From assembly GCF_003403315.2 (NCBI RefSeq), contig NZ_CP048407.1:2046001-2110000 (forward strand): DNA of 64,000 bases, in the 5' to 3' direction. Shown here one piece after another: positions 44,179 through 52,410 of this stretch (the stretch's first letter is position 1; each line of letters begins with the position of its first letter). This DNA is from Thermaerobacter sp. PB12/4term (GTDB lineage Bacteria; Bacillota; Sulfobacillia; Thermaerobacterales; Thermaerobacteraceae). Made by a program: the position numbers and the translations under genes. A model generated the notes under the pieces. The model saw only the letters and a list, made by a program, of their open reading frames with translations, was not told the DNA's origin and ran no database searches.

Positions 44179-45062
44179 ACCCGCTGCCCCTCCACCCGCA
44201 CCGGGAACGGTTCCAACTGCACGTGGGGAGCGGTCAGGCACTCTCCCGTCGTCAGGTCGAAGCGGAAACCGTGCCACGGGCACGTGATCACGGTCCCGTC
44301 CACGGTGCCCTCCTCCAGGGGCATGCCCATGTGGGGACACTGGTTGCGGAAGGCCATGACCCGGGACCCCAGGCGCACCAGCAGCACGTCGTGCTCGCCC
44401 GCCCGGAACCGGACGGGCTTGCCCTCCGCCAGGTTCGTCACCGGCGGCCCTTCCACCCATCCCTTCTCTTCGAGCACCCCGGACTGCGGCCCCACGAAGC
44501 CCGCCACCGGCTCGGCTCCCACCACCACGATCTCCCGGACCTCGGGTACCCGGGCCTTGACAACTTCCTCCACCCCGTCTCGCAGGGTCCGGGCAGAGAG
44601 GGAGCAGCCGGCACACGCACCGTGTAGCCGGACGTAAACGACATCGCCCTCCACCTTGACCAGGTCCACATCGCCGCCGTGAGAGCGCATGTACGGGCGC
44701 ACCTCTTCCAGGGCGGCGGCCACCCGCGCCGTCAGGTCGGGCCGCACGATGCCGTGCAAGTGGAACAGGGCGTAGATCGCCGGATCTTCCACAACCCGGA
44801 AGAGCAGCTCCTTGCCGGCCTCCGTGGCCCGCAACACCCGAACGAGCCGGCGGAGGGCGTGCCGGTGAAAGGCCTCGATGGCTTCCTTGAGCTCCATCGC
44901 CTTCTGGCGGGCCTCGTCCGGCAACTCCCGGATGGCCGCCAGGGCACGGTCGACGGCAGCGGCCAGGGACTCGAAGTCGCCTTCGGCAGAGCCGTGTCCG
45001 GCCGCGCCTTGCCCAATGCTGTCTTCCCTGCGCGTCTGCTGCTGGGGGAGCGCGATGGTCAA
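44160..45062 (-). CDS. NifU-domain and Rieske-domain fusion protein
   Basis: A 300-aa protein. Residues about 95-185 form a NifU C-terminal domain (VRPYMRSHGGDVDLVKVEGD and CAGCSLSARTLRDGVEE, with the CxxC that holds an Fe-S cluster). Residues about 200-300 form a Rieske [2Fe-2S] domain with ligands in NQCPHMGMPLEEG and TCPWHGFRFDLTTG. It could serve as electron acceptor for the hydrogenase or as cluster carrier. Its start overlaps the 125-aa gene by 4 bp. Rieske proteins of this type accompany Huc-type hydrogenases (from memory). Confidence 0.92.
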   Translation of the reverse strand: MTIALPQQQTRREDSIGQGAAGHGSAEGDFESLAAAVDRALAAIRELPDEARQKAMELKEAIEAFHRHALRRLVRVLRATEAGKELLFRVVEDPAIYALFHLHGIVRPDLTARVAAALEEVRPYMRSHGGDVDLVKVEGDVVYVRLHGACAGCSLSARTLRDGVEEVVKARVPEVREIVVVGAEPVAGFVGPQSGVLEEKGWVEGPPVTNLAEGKPVRFRAGEHDVLLVRLGSRVMAFRNQCPHMGMPLEEGTVDGTVITCPWHGFRFDLTTGECLTAPHVQLEPFPVRVEGQRVWVRPH

Positions 45063-45436
45063 TCACCCCCGAAAGCCAGCCCTCGTTCGAGGACTTCTTC
45101 GGTCTTTGTCTGGAGGAGGTTCTCGAAGACCCTCCTGGCCATGTACTGGAGAATCTCGCCGACGCTTGCCCCGATGGGAAGGTCTTCCTCGCCGTCCCAA
45201 CGCCGGTCAGCCAGCGCTTGGAGCACCAGACACGCCCCGCCCGGCGTGTCCAGCAGGCAGTCCCGGAAGAAGGCTTCGACGAACCGTCCCAGCCAGATCC
45301 CCTCCCCATGGGGATCGGCGCGCAACCGTTGCAGGGCGGGAGCCACGCCCCCGTTGCGCTGGATGATGCGCTCGCTGAAACGGTCGACGGCCATGGCCAG
45401 AAGCATGTCCACGTACTGGCGTTCATGGGGTTCCAC
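45059..45436 (-). CDS. hypothetical 125-aa hydrogenase-cluster protein
   Basis: A helical protein I do not recognise: ERQYVDMLLAMAVDRFSERI, GIWLGRFVEAFFRDCLLDTP, EILQYMARRVFENLLQTKTE. It has one Cys pair (DCLLDTPGGACLV) and no membrane segment. The start lies within the end of the TPR gene and the stop overlaps the NifU-Rieske gene, so it is tightly coupled and likely acts with them. Confidence 0.75.
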   Translation of the reverse strand: MEPHERQYVDMLLAMAVDRFSERIIQRNGGVAPALQRLRADPHGEGIWLGRFVEAFFRDCLLDTPGGACLVLQALADRRWDGEEDLPIGASVGEILQYMARRVFENLLQTKTEEVLERGLAFGGD

Positions 45437-46673
45437 GGGTCATCCCACCCCCTTCTTCCGCGGGTGCCGGCGTGGCCTGCCGCCTCCGCAACCGCCCGAT
45501 GTCCTCCAGGACCGCCTCCACGGCCGCGGCCGCCCCGGTGTCCCCGTGCTCCTGGAACAGGCGGCGTGCCTCCTGCAGGCGCGGCTCCGCCTGGGCCAGG
45601 TGGCCCAGATGAGCCAGCGCGTTCCCCTGGTTGGCCAGCACCCGGGCATAACCCAGGGGGTCTTCCCCGGGCCGCCGCACGGCCAGGACCTGGTCGTAGA
45701 GCGCCACCGCCTCCCGCAGGTTGTTTGCCGGATGGGCGCTCGGCACGTGCTGCAGGGCGTTGGCCAGGTTCAGGGTCGCGCTTGCCCAGAGCTCGGGATG
45801 GGTGTCCCGCTGAAACACCCGCAGTGCCTCCCGCAGGGCCTGCACGGCTACTGCCGCGCGCAAGCGTGCCGCGCGGTCCTCCGGCGGCATCGCCAGGTAG
45901 GCCAGGGCGAGGTTCATCTGGGCCATGGCGTAGGCCTCCGGGTGGGTGTCCCGCCGGAAGACCTTGAGCGCCTCCTGGTAGCATCGGGCCGCTTCCAGCA
46001 ACGGTCCCTTCCTGCCGCCGGCCAGCCCCTGGTAGGCGGAACCCAATTGGAACCAGAGTTCCGCCCTGACCTCGGGGAAGTCGGAATCCTCCAAGAGCCG
46101 GATCGCCCTGCGATAGCCCTCAATGGCCTCGTCCTCCCGGCCCGCCTCCACGTGGCACAATGCCGCCCACTCGGCATAGAGGCGTGCCGCCAGCACGGGC
46201 GAGACCTCCTCCGCGGCGCCCGCCGCCGTCCGGAGCCGCTCCAGCCCGGCGGCCCGGTCGCCCCGCTGCAGGGCGGCGTAGGCCTGGGTGGCCAGGAGGA
46301 AGGCCGCCAGCTCGCCGTCGGCGCCCTCGGGATCGGGCGGCGCGGGGCACAGCCCCACCCGCCAGGCCACGGCGTCCAGTAGAGGCAGCCACTCCGGACC
46401 CAGACGCTCCCCGGCCCAGGCGTAGACCTCCGGTTCCGGCCGGAGGACGAACCGGTTGAAGATGCCTTCCGGGCCTTCCGGCAGCCGCCGGATTAGGGCG
46501 TCGCCGTCCTCACCCGCCAGGGCCCGGGCGAAGAACTCCCACCCGGCGGGCCACGGCTGGGGCAGCCACCCCCGCAGCATCCCGGCCACCAGTTCCTCGC
46601 CCCGCGGAACGGGAGGCAGGACCAGCAGCCCCGCCACCCCCGGGAAAACGCCGATGGGCTGCGGTCGCAACAC
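45423..46673 (-). CDS. TPR-repeat protein of the hydrogenase cluster
   Basis: A 416-aa protein. About five to six tetratricopeptide-like repeats from residue 125 on (AFLLATQAYAALQRGDRAAG, LYAEWAALCHVEAGREDEAI, LWFQLGSAYQGLAGGRKGPL, AMAQMNLALAYLAMPPEDRA, SATLNLANALQHVPSAHPA, VLANQGNALAHLGHLAQAEP). The N-terminal 120 residues are Trp/Pro-rich and of unknown family. TPR proteins build complexes; here probably an assembly or scaffold factor. GTG at 46673 is preceded by GGAAGGTGGGACGGGTCC. Confidence 0.85.
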   Translation of the reverse strand: MLRPQPIGVFPGVAGLLVLPPVPRGEELVAGMLRGWLPQPWPAGWEFFARALAGEDGDALIRRLPEGPEGIFNRFVLRPEPEVYAWAGERLGPEWLPLLDAVAWRVGLCPAPPDPEGADGELAAFLLATQAYAALQRGDRAAGLERLRTAAGAAEEVSPVLAARLYAEWAALCHVEAGREDEAIEGYRRAIRLLEDSDFPEVRAELWFQLGSAYQGLAGGRKGPLLEAARCYQEALKVFRRDTHPEAYAMAQMNLALAYLAMPPEDRAARLRAAVAVQALREALRVFQRDTHPELWASATLNLANALQHVPSAHPANNLREAVALYDQVLAVRRPGEDPLGYARVLANQGNALAHLGHLAQAEPRLQEARRLFQEHGDTGAAAAVEAVLEDIGRLRRRQATPAPAEEGGGMTRGTP

Positions 46674-46701
46674 GGACCCGTCCCACCTTCCTCACGGCAG
46701 G

Positions 46702-47061
46702 CTAGCGGCGGGGAGGCTGGGCGCCGGCAACGCGGCCCGCGGCCGGTTTCACCGGCGTCCCGCTCCCCGGCTCGCGTCCGGCGAGGGGAATGCGCAGGGC
46801 CCCCGCCTCGTCGTCCCAGAAAGCCTGCCGCGGCCCGGGCGGCGTCCCTTCCGGCAGGAACTCCCGGACCAGGACGCTGCGGTCACCGCGGGCATTGCGC
46901 CACTTCAAGAGCAGCCCGCCGGCTCCCGGATGGCTGACCGGCAGGAGCCACAACTCCCCCCGCCTCACCAGGACAATGGCCGTGCCCGCCGGAAACCTGC
47001 CGGCCGCCTCCGCCGGCAGGTGGAGATACCCGCCGTCCGTGATCTCAACCCACACGCTCAT
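46702..47061 (-). CDS. hypothetical 119-aa hydrogenase-cluster protein
   Basis: A small beta-rich protein: VWVEITDGGYLHLPAEAAGR, GTAIVLVRRGELWLLPVSHP, LLLKWRNARGDRSVLVREFL. The first 50 residues look vaguely like an AbrB-type beta domain, but I see no firm match. A Pro/Gly-rich tail follows residue 95. Its start lies within the end of the protease gene (overlap 17 bp), so it is part of the operon. Confidence 0.7.
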   Translation of the reverse strand: MSVWVEITDGGYLHLPAEAAGRFPAGTAIVLVRRGELWLLPVSHPGAGGLLLKWRNARGDRSVLVREFLPEGTPPGPRQAFWDDEAGALRIPLAGREPGSGTPVKPAAGRVAGAQPPRR

Positions 47062-47512
47062 CTCTCCCGAGGCGCCGCACGAGATCGGCCGCCAGGCGTT
47101 CCATGGCCTCCTGGACCGCCGGGGAGAGCCCCATCCCGGGCTCGAGGCTCGCCGCTTCGATGAGGAACACCGTCACCTTCCGCGGGAAGCGGTCTTTCAG
47201 CAGCCACCGCCCGAAGGCGATGGCGTGGTCCCACCGGAAGTCGTGCAAGTTGATGGCCGTGAGCGGCGGTGTTTCCACTTCCTCGCCCGGCACCTCGAAG
47301 ATGGTGCCCGGCGGGGCGCCGGTGCGGCAGGCGTCGACGATGATCAGCTCCGTCGCCCCGTCGATCTGAAAAGCGACGTCCATCCCCGCGGTGCCGCCGT
47401 CCGCCAGGCGCACGCCGGGGGGCGGTCCCAGTTCCCACAGGCGGCGGATCAGCAGCGGGCCGACCCCGTCGTCGCTCCGGAGCAAGTTGCCGCAACCGAT
47501 GATCACCGTCAC
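47045..47512 (-). CDS. hydrogenase maturation endopeptidase (HycI/HupD family)
   Basis: A 155-aa protease that removes the C-terminal tail of the large subunit after nickel insertion. Conserved: GCGNLLRSDDGVGPLLIRRL with the first acidic nickel-binding residue, GGTAGMDVAFQIDGATELII, and DACRTGAPPGTIFEV. The C-terminal His (LHDFRW) fits the third ligand. GTG at 47512 follows GGGGGTGTCCGGGC. The gene lies directly after the large subunit, its substrate. Confidence 0.93.
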   Translation of the reverse strand: MTVIIGCGNLLRSDDGVGPLLIRRLWELGPPPGVRLADGGTAGMDVAFQIDGATELIIVDACRTGAPPGTIFEVPGEEVETPPLTAINLHDFRWDHAIAFGRWLLKDRFPRKVTVFLIEAASLEPGMGLSPAVQEAMERLAADLVRRLGRDERVG

Positions 47513-47566
47513 GCCCGGACACCCCCTGCCTCACCGGCGCCAGCGCCCCTGCCCCCCCGGGCGGGC

Positions 47567-49204
47567 TCAGGGCGCACCGGGTCCCACCGTGAAGCGGGCC
47601 AGTTCCTTGTGCGTCCGGGCATCGTACGCATGAACGGTGCACACCAGGCAGGAGTCGTAGCTCTGGGCGATGTGAGCCAGTTCCACGGGATCCTCCGGAT
47701 TGAGTACCGTGGCGCCGATCATCGCCGTCTCGATGGGACCGCGGTTGCCGTGGCGGTCGCGGGGCCCGATGTTCCAGGCCGTCGGGGTGATCACCTGATA
47801 GTTCTCGATCTTGCCGTCCTTGATCTGAATCCAGTCGGCCAGGGCTCCTCGCGCCGCCTCCGTGGCGCCGAAACCGCGCCCCTCTGGCAGCTCCTGCGGC
47901 TTGATGTAGAACTTCTCGTTCAAGTCCACCTGGGACAGCCACTGGCGCACCAGCCGGTAGTACTTGGCCGCCTCGTGCATACGGGCCAGCACGCGGACCA
48001 TGACGCTGGGGCCGAGTTCCCGCACGATGTTGAGGAACAGGGGATCGTAATCCTGCCACGGCTCGGCGCCCGGCCGGCCCGCGATCACCTGGCGAGCCAG
48101 GGGGCCCGCTTCCAGCGAAACCTCCTCGCCCCCGGGTAGCATGTACCGCGGTGCCTTCGCCCACGTGTACTTGTCCTGCTTCTTGCCCTCCGCCGGATCG
48201 ACGGGCTCCGTCACCCCTTCGAAGGGGTGCAACGAGGCGCTGCCCCGGAAGAAGGAGTGGGTGTGGTCCTCCCGCACCCGCGCCTGTTCGAAGTCGTGGA
48301 AGTCCTCGCCGTCGTATACGCCCGCCCGGGAGATCAGCGCCGCGTTGCGCCCCTCGATGTTCGGGTACCGGTACTTCTCAGGATGGAAGTAGGTGCCCAT
48401 GGCCAGGTACCGCCCCGGGCCGGCGCCGTACTTGTCCAGGCCGATCTCCAGGCAGTAGCGGATGAAGAGGCCCAGGTCCGAGTCCCGGTGCTGGGGCTTC
48501 TCATCCAGCCAGCGCAACACGTCGTCCCAGGTCTCGTTCTCCAGCCAGCGGTCCACGGAGCAGCCCAGCCAGACCCCTTCCAGCCACGTCTCCCGGTAAT
48601 ACTCCAGGATCGAGATGGAACGCGTGATGTCCGACAGCGTGGGGCCGCACATCACACCCCCCGGGACCATAAAGCTGGAGTGGGGCCACTGGCCGCCGAA
48701 AATGGCGTAGATCTCCACGGGCTTGGCGGACGTAACCACGCCGACCTCGTAGCTGGTCCCGGTGAAGGGAGCCCACCGGCGGGCCACTTCTTCATACAAC
48801 TTGGCGCGGGAATAGTTTCGGTGCGTCAGGCCGATGGCGAACAGGGCGTAGAACCAGCGCGGGATGCTTTGCAGCGTCTCGCAGGCCTGGGCGATGTTGC
48901 GGATCAAGGTCGCGTTGGGCGGCACCTCGGTCTGCCAGGCGGTGTCCAGGGCGTAGACGGCCTTGTACAGGTGGCTGCCACCGCAAATCCCGCAAATGCG
49001 CGGGGTCACGATCAGGCCGGCCTGCGGGTCCTTTCCTTTTAATATGATCTCGAACCCGCGGAACATGGTGGCTTCCGTCCAGGCGTCCACCACCACGCCG
49101 TCCTCGATGGCCACGCGGACGTCCAGGTCCCCTTCGACACGCCCCAGGGCGTGCACGTGCACATCCATCTTGGCACCCTGCGTACCCACGGAGTTTGCGC
49201 TCAT
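47567..49204 (-). CDS. hupL: [NiFe]-hydrogenase large subunit, group 2a (Huc-like)
   Basis: A 545-aa catalytic subunit. The N-terminal nickel motif is RICGICGGSH (L1) and the C-terminal one is DSCLVCTVH (L2), giving the four Cys ligands of the Ni-Fe centre. After the His there are 20 more residues (from AYDARTHKEL), the tail cut off by the endopeptidase encoded next. HALGRVEGDLDVRV at the start and SYDSCLVCTVHAYD at the end resemble group 2a enzymes, to my memory, which oxidise H2 at low levels in the cytosol. ATG at 49204 is preceded by GGCGGGGGAAAGAC. Confidence 0.95.
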   Translation of the reverse strand: MSANSVGTQGAKMDVHVHALGRVEGDLDVRVAIEDGVVVDAWTEATMFRGFEIILKGKDPQAGLIVTPRICGICGGSHLYKAVYALDTAWQTEVPPNATLIRNIAQACETLQSIPRWFYALFAIGLTHRNYSRAKLYEEVARRWAPFTGTSYEVGVVTSAKPVEIYAIFGGQWPHSSFMVPGGVMCGPTLSDITRSISILEYYRETWLEGVWLGCSVDRWLENETWDDVLRWLDEKPQHRDSDLGLFIRYCLEIGLDKYGAGPGRYLAMGTYFHPEKYRYPNIEGRNAALISRAGVYDGEDFHDFEQARVREDHTHSFFRGSASLHPFEGVTEPVDPAEGKKQDKYTWAKAPRYMLPGGEEVSLEAGPLARQVIAGRPGAEPWQDYDPLFLNIVRELGPSVMVRVLARMHEAAKYYRLVRQWLSQVDLNEKFYIKPQELPEGRGFGATEAARGALADWIQIKDGKIENYQVITPTAWNIGPRDRHGNRGPIETAMIGATVLNPEDPVELAHIAQSYDSCLVCTVHAYDARTHKELARFTVGPGAP

Positions 49205-49322
49205 GTCTTTCCCCCGCCTTCGTGTCAGATCCAGTCAGTCACCGGCCTCCATCCCGGTTCCCGGTGGTGGGCGGAGGGTTTCGCCCACCCGGATCACGCA
49301 CCGCAGATCGCGCCCGGCAAGA

Positions 49323-50294
49323 TCAAGGCACGAACATCTCCTCCCGGGCCCACTTCGGCGCCGCCGCCCGGGCAACGGCCGCATGCAGCGAGTAGCTGAG
49401 AGGATCGCTGCCCTGAGGAACCTCCCGGGGAATGGCGCCGAAGACCTTCTGGGTCTTGAACACGGTGCCCGGGGCCAGGTCGAAGAAGGGGAACTGGGGC
49501 TCGGTGCAGCCGATGCACGGCATGCCCGCCCGCGTCTTGGACGACTGCCGGTTCCAGAGGATGCGGTTGCAGGGCGAGTGGGTCAGCGGGCCGCGGCAAC
49601 CATATTCGTAGAACAGGCACCCTTTGCGCGTGCCCTGGCCGAATTCCTCGACCGGCTCCTTCCATTCGAAGTACTGGACGCGGGTGCAGCCGGTCTGGGT
49701 GAAGGTCTTGAAGAAGGTCTGCGGGCGCTGCAGGTCGTCCAGCAGCACGTCCTGGGCCCGCCCGGTGGCGATGGCGACGAGGATCTGCGTCACCCAGTCG
49801 GGATGGGCGGGACAGCCCGGGATGTTGATCACCGGCAGGCCCGCCCGGGAGCGGAAGTCAGGGCCCAGGAACCCGCCCCGCTTCTCTTTGTGGAACTGCA
49901 ATCCCGTGGACTCGCTGGGGTTGGGCGGCGTCGCGGGGATGCCTCCCCAGCAGGCGCAGTCCCCGACGGCCACCACGTACTGGGCGACCCCGGCCATCTC
50001 CCGCAGCCAGTCCTTCATGGGACGGCCCATGAACGTGTTGTAACGGCCTGTACCGTTGGGCCCCTGGATGACCGTTCCCTCGAAGACCAGGATGTCCAGC
50101 GGGATCTCTTCCCGCAGGACCGCTTCCAGGACCCGGCGCGCTTCCTCGCCGAACTCCATGGAGATGGAGTGGTGATAGAGGATGCGGATGCCGAAGTCCG
50201 TGACCAGGTCGACGACCGTCGGCTCCTCGGCGTTGAGGAACGACTGGGTGTTGCCGTTGCACGCCCCGCCGTGCAGCCAGACGAGGTTGGCCAC
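49323..50294 (-). CDS. hupS: [NiFe]-hydrogenase small subunit, group 2a (Huc-like)
   Basis: A 323-aa Fe-S subunit. It begins directly with VANLVWLHGGACNGNTQSFL, with no twin-arginine signal, so the enzyme is cytosolic. Proximal-cluster ligands: Cys in ACNGN (the usual second Cys is Asn), GDCACWGG and IPGCPAHP, consistent with a 3-Cys proximal cluster as in Huc. Medial and distal ligands lie in TGCTRVQYFEW, GCLFYEYGCRGP, CNRILWN and GMPCIGCTEP. The open frame extends to 50372, but GTG at 50294 has GGAGGTGG at 6-8 nt and starts at the first beta strand. Confidence 0.94.
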   Translation of the reverse strand: MANLVWLHGGACNGNTQSFLNAEEPTVVDLVTDFGIRILYHHSISMEFGEEARRVLEAVLREEIPLDILVFEGTVIQGPNGTGRYNTFMGRPMKDWLREMAGVAQYVVAVGDCACWGGIPATPPNPSESTGLQFHKEKRGGFLGPDFRSRAGLPVINIPGCPAHPDWVTQILVAIATGRAQDVLLDDLQRPQTFFKTFTQTGCTRVQYFEWKEPVEEFGQGTRKGCLFYEYGCRGPLTHSPCNRILWNRQSSKTRAGMPCIGCTEPQFPFFDLAPGTVFKTQKVFGAIPREVPQGSDPLSYSLHAAVARAAAPKWAREEMFVP

Positions 50295-50400
50295 TCCCAA
50301 CCACCTCCGTACCTGCCTCGTGCCGCCCGGCGAGGAGGCTCGCCGGGTCCAGTCTCCTCCCATCAGCGACATTCCCCAGGGGCATGTGCCAGGGGCCCCC

Positions 50401-51114
50401 TCAGGGGCGCCCGCCCTCTTCGCCCCCCGGCGCGCCCGGAACCGCCGCCGGCGTGCGGCCGGCAGGAGCGTGTTCTTCCAGCCGGGAGAGCCATTCCGCC
50501 ATGCCGGCGCCCGTCCGTGCGGAAACCTCCAGAACGGGAAGGTCGGGCCGCACCTGTTGCAGCGCCTCGTAGAAGGCGTGCCGGTCGAAGCCTACCGCCT
50601 CGGCCAGGTCGACCTTGGTCACGATGACCAGGTCGGCACCCAGGACGATGGTGGGGTATTTCAGAGGCTTGTCTTCGCCTTCCGCGACCGAGAAGAGGAC
50701 CACCCGCAGGCTCTCGCCCAGGTCGTAGCTGGCCGGGCAGACCAGGTTGCCTACGTTCTCGATGAAGAGGAAGTCCAGCTCGGCGAGATCCCAGCCCTCC
50801 AGTGCCCGGCCGACCATCTCGGCCTCCAGGTGGCACACCGTGCCGGTGGTGATCTGCCGGACGGGCGCCCCGCTCTCCTGCAGGCGCCGGCCGTCGTTGT
50901 CGGTGGCCAGGTCGCCGACCAGCGCCGCCACGCGATACCGGTCCCGCAGGCGGATCAGCGTCTCCCTCAGCAGGGTGGTCTTGCCCGCTCCGGGGCTGGA
51001 CACCAGGTTGACCGTGTAGACACCGGCCTGCCGGAACCGCTCCCGCAGTTCCCGGGCCAGGATATCGTTCTTCTTGAGCACGTTTTGCCGGAGCTCAACG
51101 ATCCGGGGCGCCAA
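50401..51114 (-). CDS. hypB: HypB GTPase, nickel insertion
   Basis: A 237-aa GTPase with P-loop SSPGAGKTTLLRETL, the metal-binding segment TTGTVCHLEAEMV, FIENVGNLVCPASYDLGE and VTKVDLAEAVGFD (NKxD variant). It works with HypA to insert nickel. There is no His-rich N-terminal nickel store. TTG at 51114, preceded by GGAGGGGGAAGGGC, is the likely start and lies within the end of hypA (20-bp overlap); the open frame to 51345 is the hypA shadow. It lies between hypA and the small subunit. Confidence 0.95.
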   Translation of the reverse strand: MAPRIVELRQNVLKKNDILARELRERFRQAGVYTVNLVSSPGAGKTTLLRETLIRLRDRYRVAALVGDLATDNDGRRLQESGAPVRQITTGTVCHLEAEMVGRALEGWDLAELDFLFIENVGNLVCPASYDLGESLRVVLFSVAEGEDKPLKYPTIVLGADLVIVTKVDLAEAVGFDRHAFYEALQQVRPDLPVLEVSARTGAGMAEWLSRLEEHAPAGRTPAAVPGAPGGEEGGRP

Positions 51115-51469
51115 GCCCTTCCCCCTCCTCTCCCTCCAAGGCGAACAGCTCCAGTTCCCGTCCGTGGACGATCTCCGCAGTTCGCGTCCCGCACTCAGGG
51201 CACGCCATGGGCAGGGGCTCGGGTAACCGGCGGGGCTGCCGGCAACGCGGGCAGAAGATTTCGACCGGGACCTCTTCGATGGCGAGCCGCGCACCTTCCA
51301 GGGGGGTACCGGCGGTAACGATGTCGAAACAGAACAAAAGGGCATCCTTGACCACGCCCGCCAGAACGCCCAGGCGCACGTGTACGGCGCGGACCCGCGT
51401 CAAGCCCCGGCGCCGGGCCTCTTCCGCCGCCAGCTCGACCAGGTTCTGGGCGATGGACAGCTCGTGCAT
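51095..51469 (-). CDS. hypA: HypA nickel metallochaperone
   Basis: A 124-aa protein starting MHELSIAQNLVELAAEEARR, with the nickel-ligand His2, and two zinc-binding pairs: CPRCRQP and CPECGT. The segment VRLGVLAGVVKDALLFCFDI is typical. It delivers nickel with HypB. It begins 4 bp after the end of the DUF1641 gene. Confidence 0.96.
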   Translation of the reverse strand: MHELSIAQNLVELAAEEARRRGLTRVRAVHVRLGVLAGVVKDALLFCFDIVTAGTPLEGARLAIEEVPVEIFCPRCRQPRRLPEPLPMACPECGTRTAEIVHGRELELFALEGEEGEGLGAPDR

Positions 51470-51472
51470 CGG

Positions 51473-52081
51473 TCAGAGTAGCCGCGCGCCATTCCTCTGG
51501 GCGCCATGTCTTTGCGCGCCGTTTCCCTGCAGGCCATTCCCCTGGGCGCCATTCCCCCGCTCGGCCAGTTCCCGCGAGAAGCTCTGGGCAAAGGCGAGGG
51601 CGAACTGGAGGGCCGGCTGCACGTCAGCGTCTCCCAGCGCGCGCAACAAACCGACCAGGCCGACGCGCTTGGTCTCCGCCCGGGAGACCTGTTCTGACGC
51701 CTCGACCATGGCCCGGGCCATATGGCCCACCACCGCCACCGAACGGGTGTCCAGGACGGCGGACCTGAACAGGGCCTGGACCTGCGGCGATTCGATGACC
51801 TCTTTGACCCCAGACAGGGCGCTGGAAAGGTCTTCCCACGGTGCCCGCGCCTGTCCGGCGCCGAGGTTCTTCCTTAACGTGATGATCGTTTCGTTGATGG
51901 AATCAGCGATCTCCGGCCCGCGGCGCAGGAATTGCTCGACCATTTCCAGGAGGAAAACCAGTTGGTCTAGCTTATCGAGCAGCCGCAGAAGTAGCTCCAT
52001 TGTGCGGGGATCCGCGAGCCGTTCCATGAGCTGCTGCTCCAGGGGGTGTTCCTCTCGCGTGCGCTCAGCGACCGCCGCCAT
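51473..52081 (-). CDS. DUF1641 family protein, first gene of the hydrogenase operon
   Basis: A 202-aa helical protein of the DUF1641 type, found next to hydrogenase and formate dehydrogenase genes; its function is not known. Conserved-looking parts are TMELLLRLLDKLDQLVFLLE, RRGPEIADSINETIITLRK and LLRALGDADVQPALQFALAF. The C-terminal 25 residues are a degenerate repeat of NGAQ/NGLQ-type units. ATG at 52081 follows AAGGAGGGGGATC; the open frame to 52183 reads into the promoter region. Confidence 0.85.
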   Translation of the reverse strand: MAAVAERTREEHPLEQQLMERLADPRTMELLLRLLDKLDQLVFLLEMVEQFLRRGPEIADSINETIITLRKNLGAGQARAPWEDLSSALSGVKEVIESPQVQALFRSAVLDTRSVAVVGHMARAMVEASEQVSRAETKRVGLVGLLRALGDADVQPALQFALAFAQSFSRELAERGNGAQGNGLQGNGAQRHGAQRNGARLL

Positions 52082-52410
52082 GATCCCCCTCCTTGGCGGG
52101 GTGAGCGTCCTGATGACGGCCCCAGGTCCGTCACCGTCCACGATCACCCAGCCGCTACCGATGTCGATACCATCTAGCCACACGCAACACGAAGAAGCGG
52201 TGTCGGGAGGAAAGTAATCCGCCGTATTCAGTTGTCAAAGGGCATTGTGTAAGAGATGGAACCGATCTACATAGGGTATGCATTTTAGGCCATAGTACTA
52301 TTGACGTAGGTCATTGTCAATGGCTTCCTGGCCCTAGACTCAAAAGCGTGGGGCTGAGAAGGGGAAGGCGGTTGGCGAGCCAAAGGATTGGTAGCCAGTG
52401 TCAGACCCCG
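52082..52410. other. 329-bp divergent region at the right border of the hydrogenase island
   Basis: It holds the two minus-strand promoters (52211-52320) and the 5' leader of DUF1641. On the plus strand TTGTCA near 52314 and TAGACT near 52335 are weak promoter-like hexamers for the paralogue pseudogene. No RNA gene was seen. Confidence 0.5.
52211..52320 (-). promoter_or_regulatory. tandem promoters of the hydrogenase operon with inverted repeat
   Basis: Distal promoter (minus): TTGACA (complement of 52315-52320), 17-bp spacer, TACTAT (complement of 52292-52297). Proximal promoter: TTGACA (complement of 52233-52238), 16-bp spacer, TACTTT (complement of 52211-52216). The distal -35 is part of an inverted repeat ATTGAC-N10-GTCAAT that could bind a regulator. 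The region is markedly AT-richer than the genes. Confidence 0.72.

Noticed and set aside
50295-50372. N-terminal extension of the hydrogenase small subunit as a Tat signal
   Set aside because: The stretch has a WTRRAS-like segment but no hydrophobic core or AxA site, and a strong ribosome binding site supports GTG 50294.
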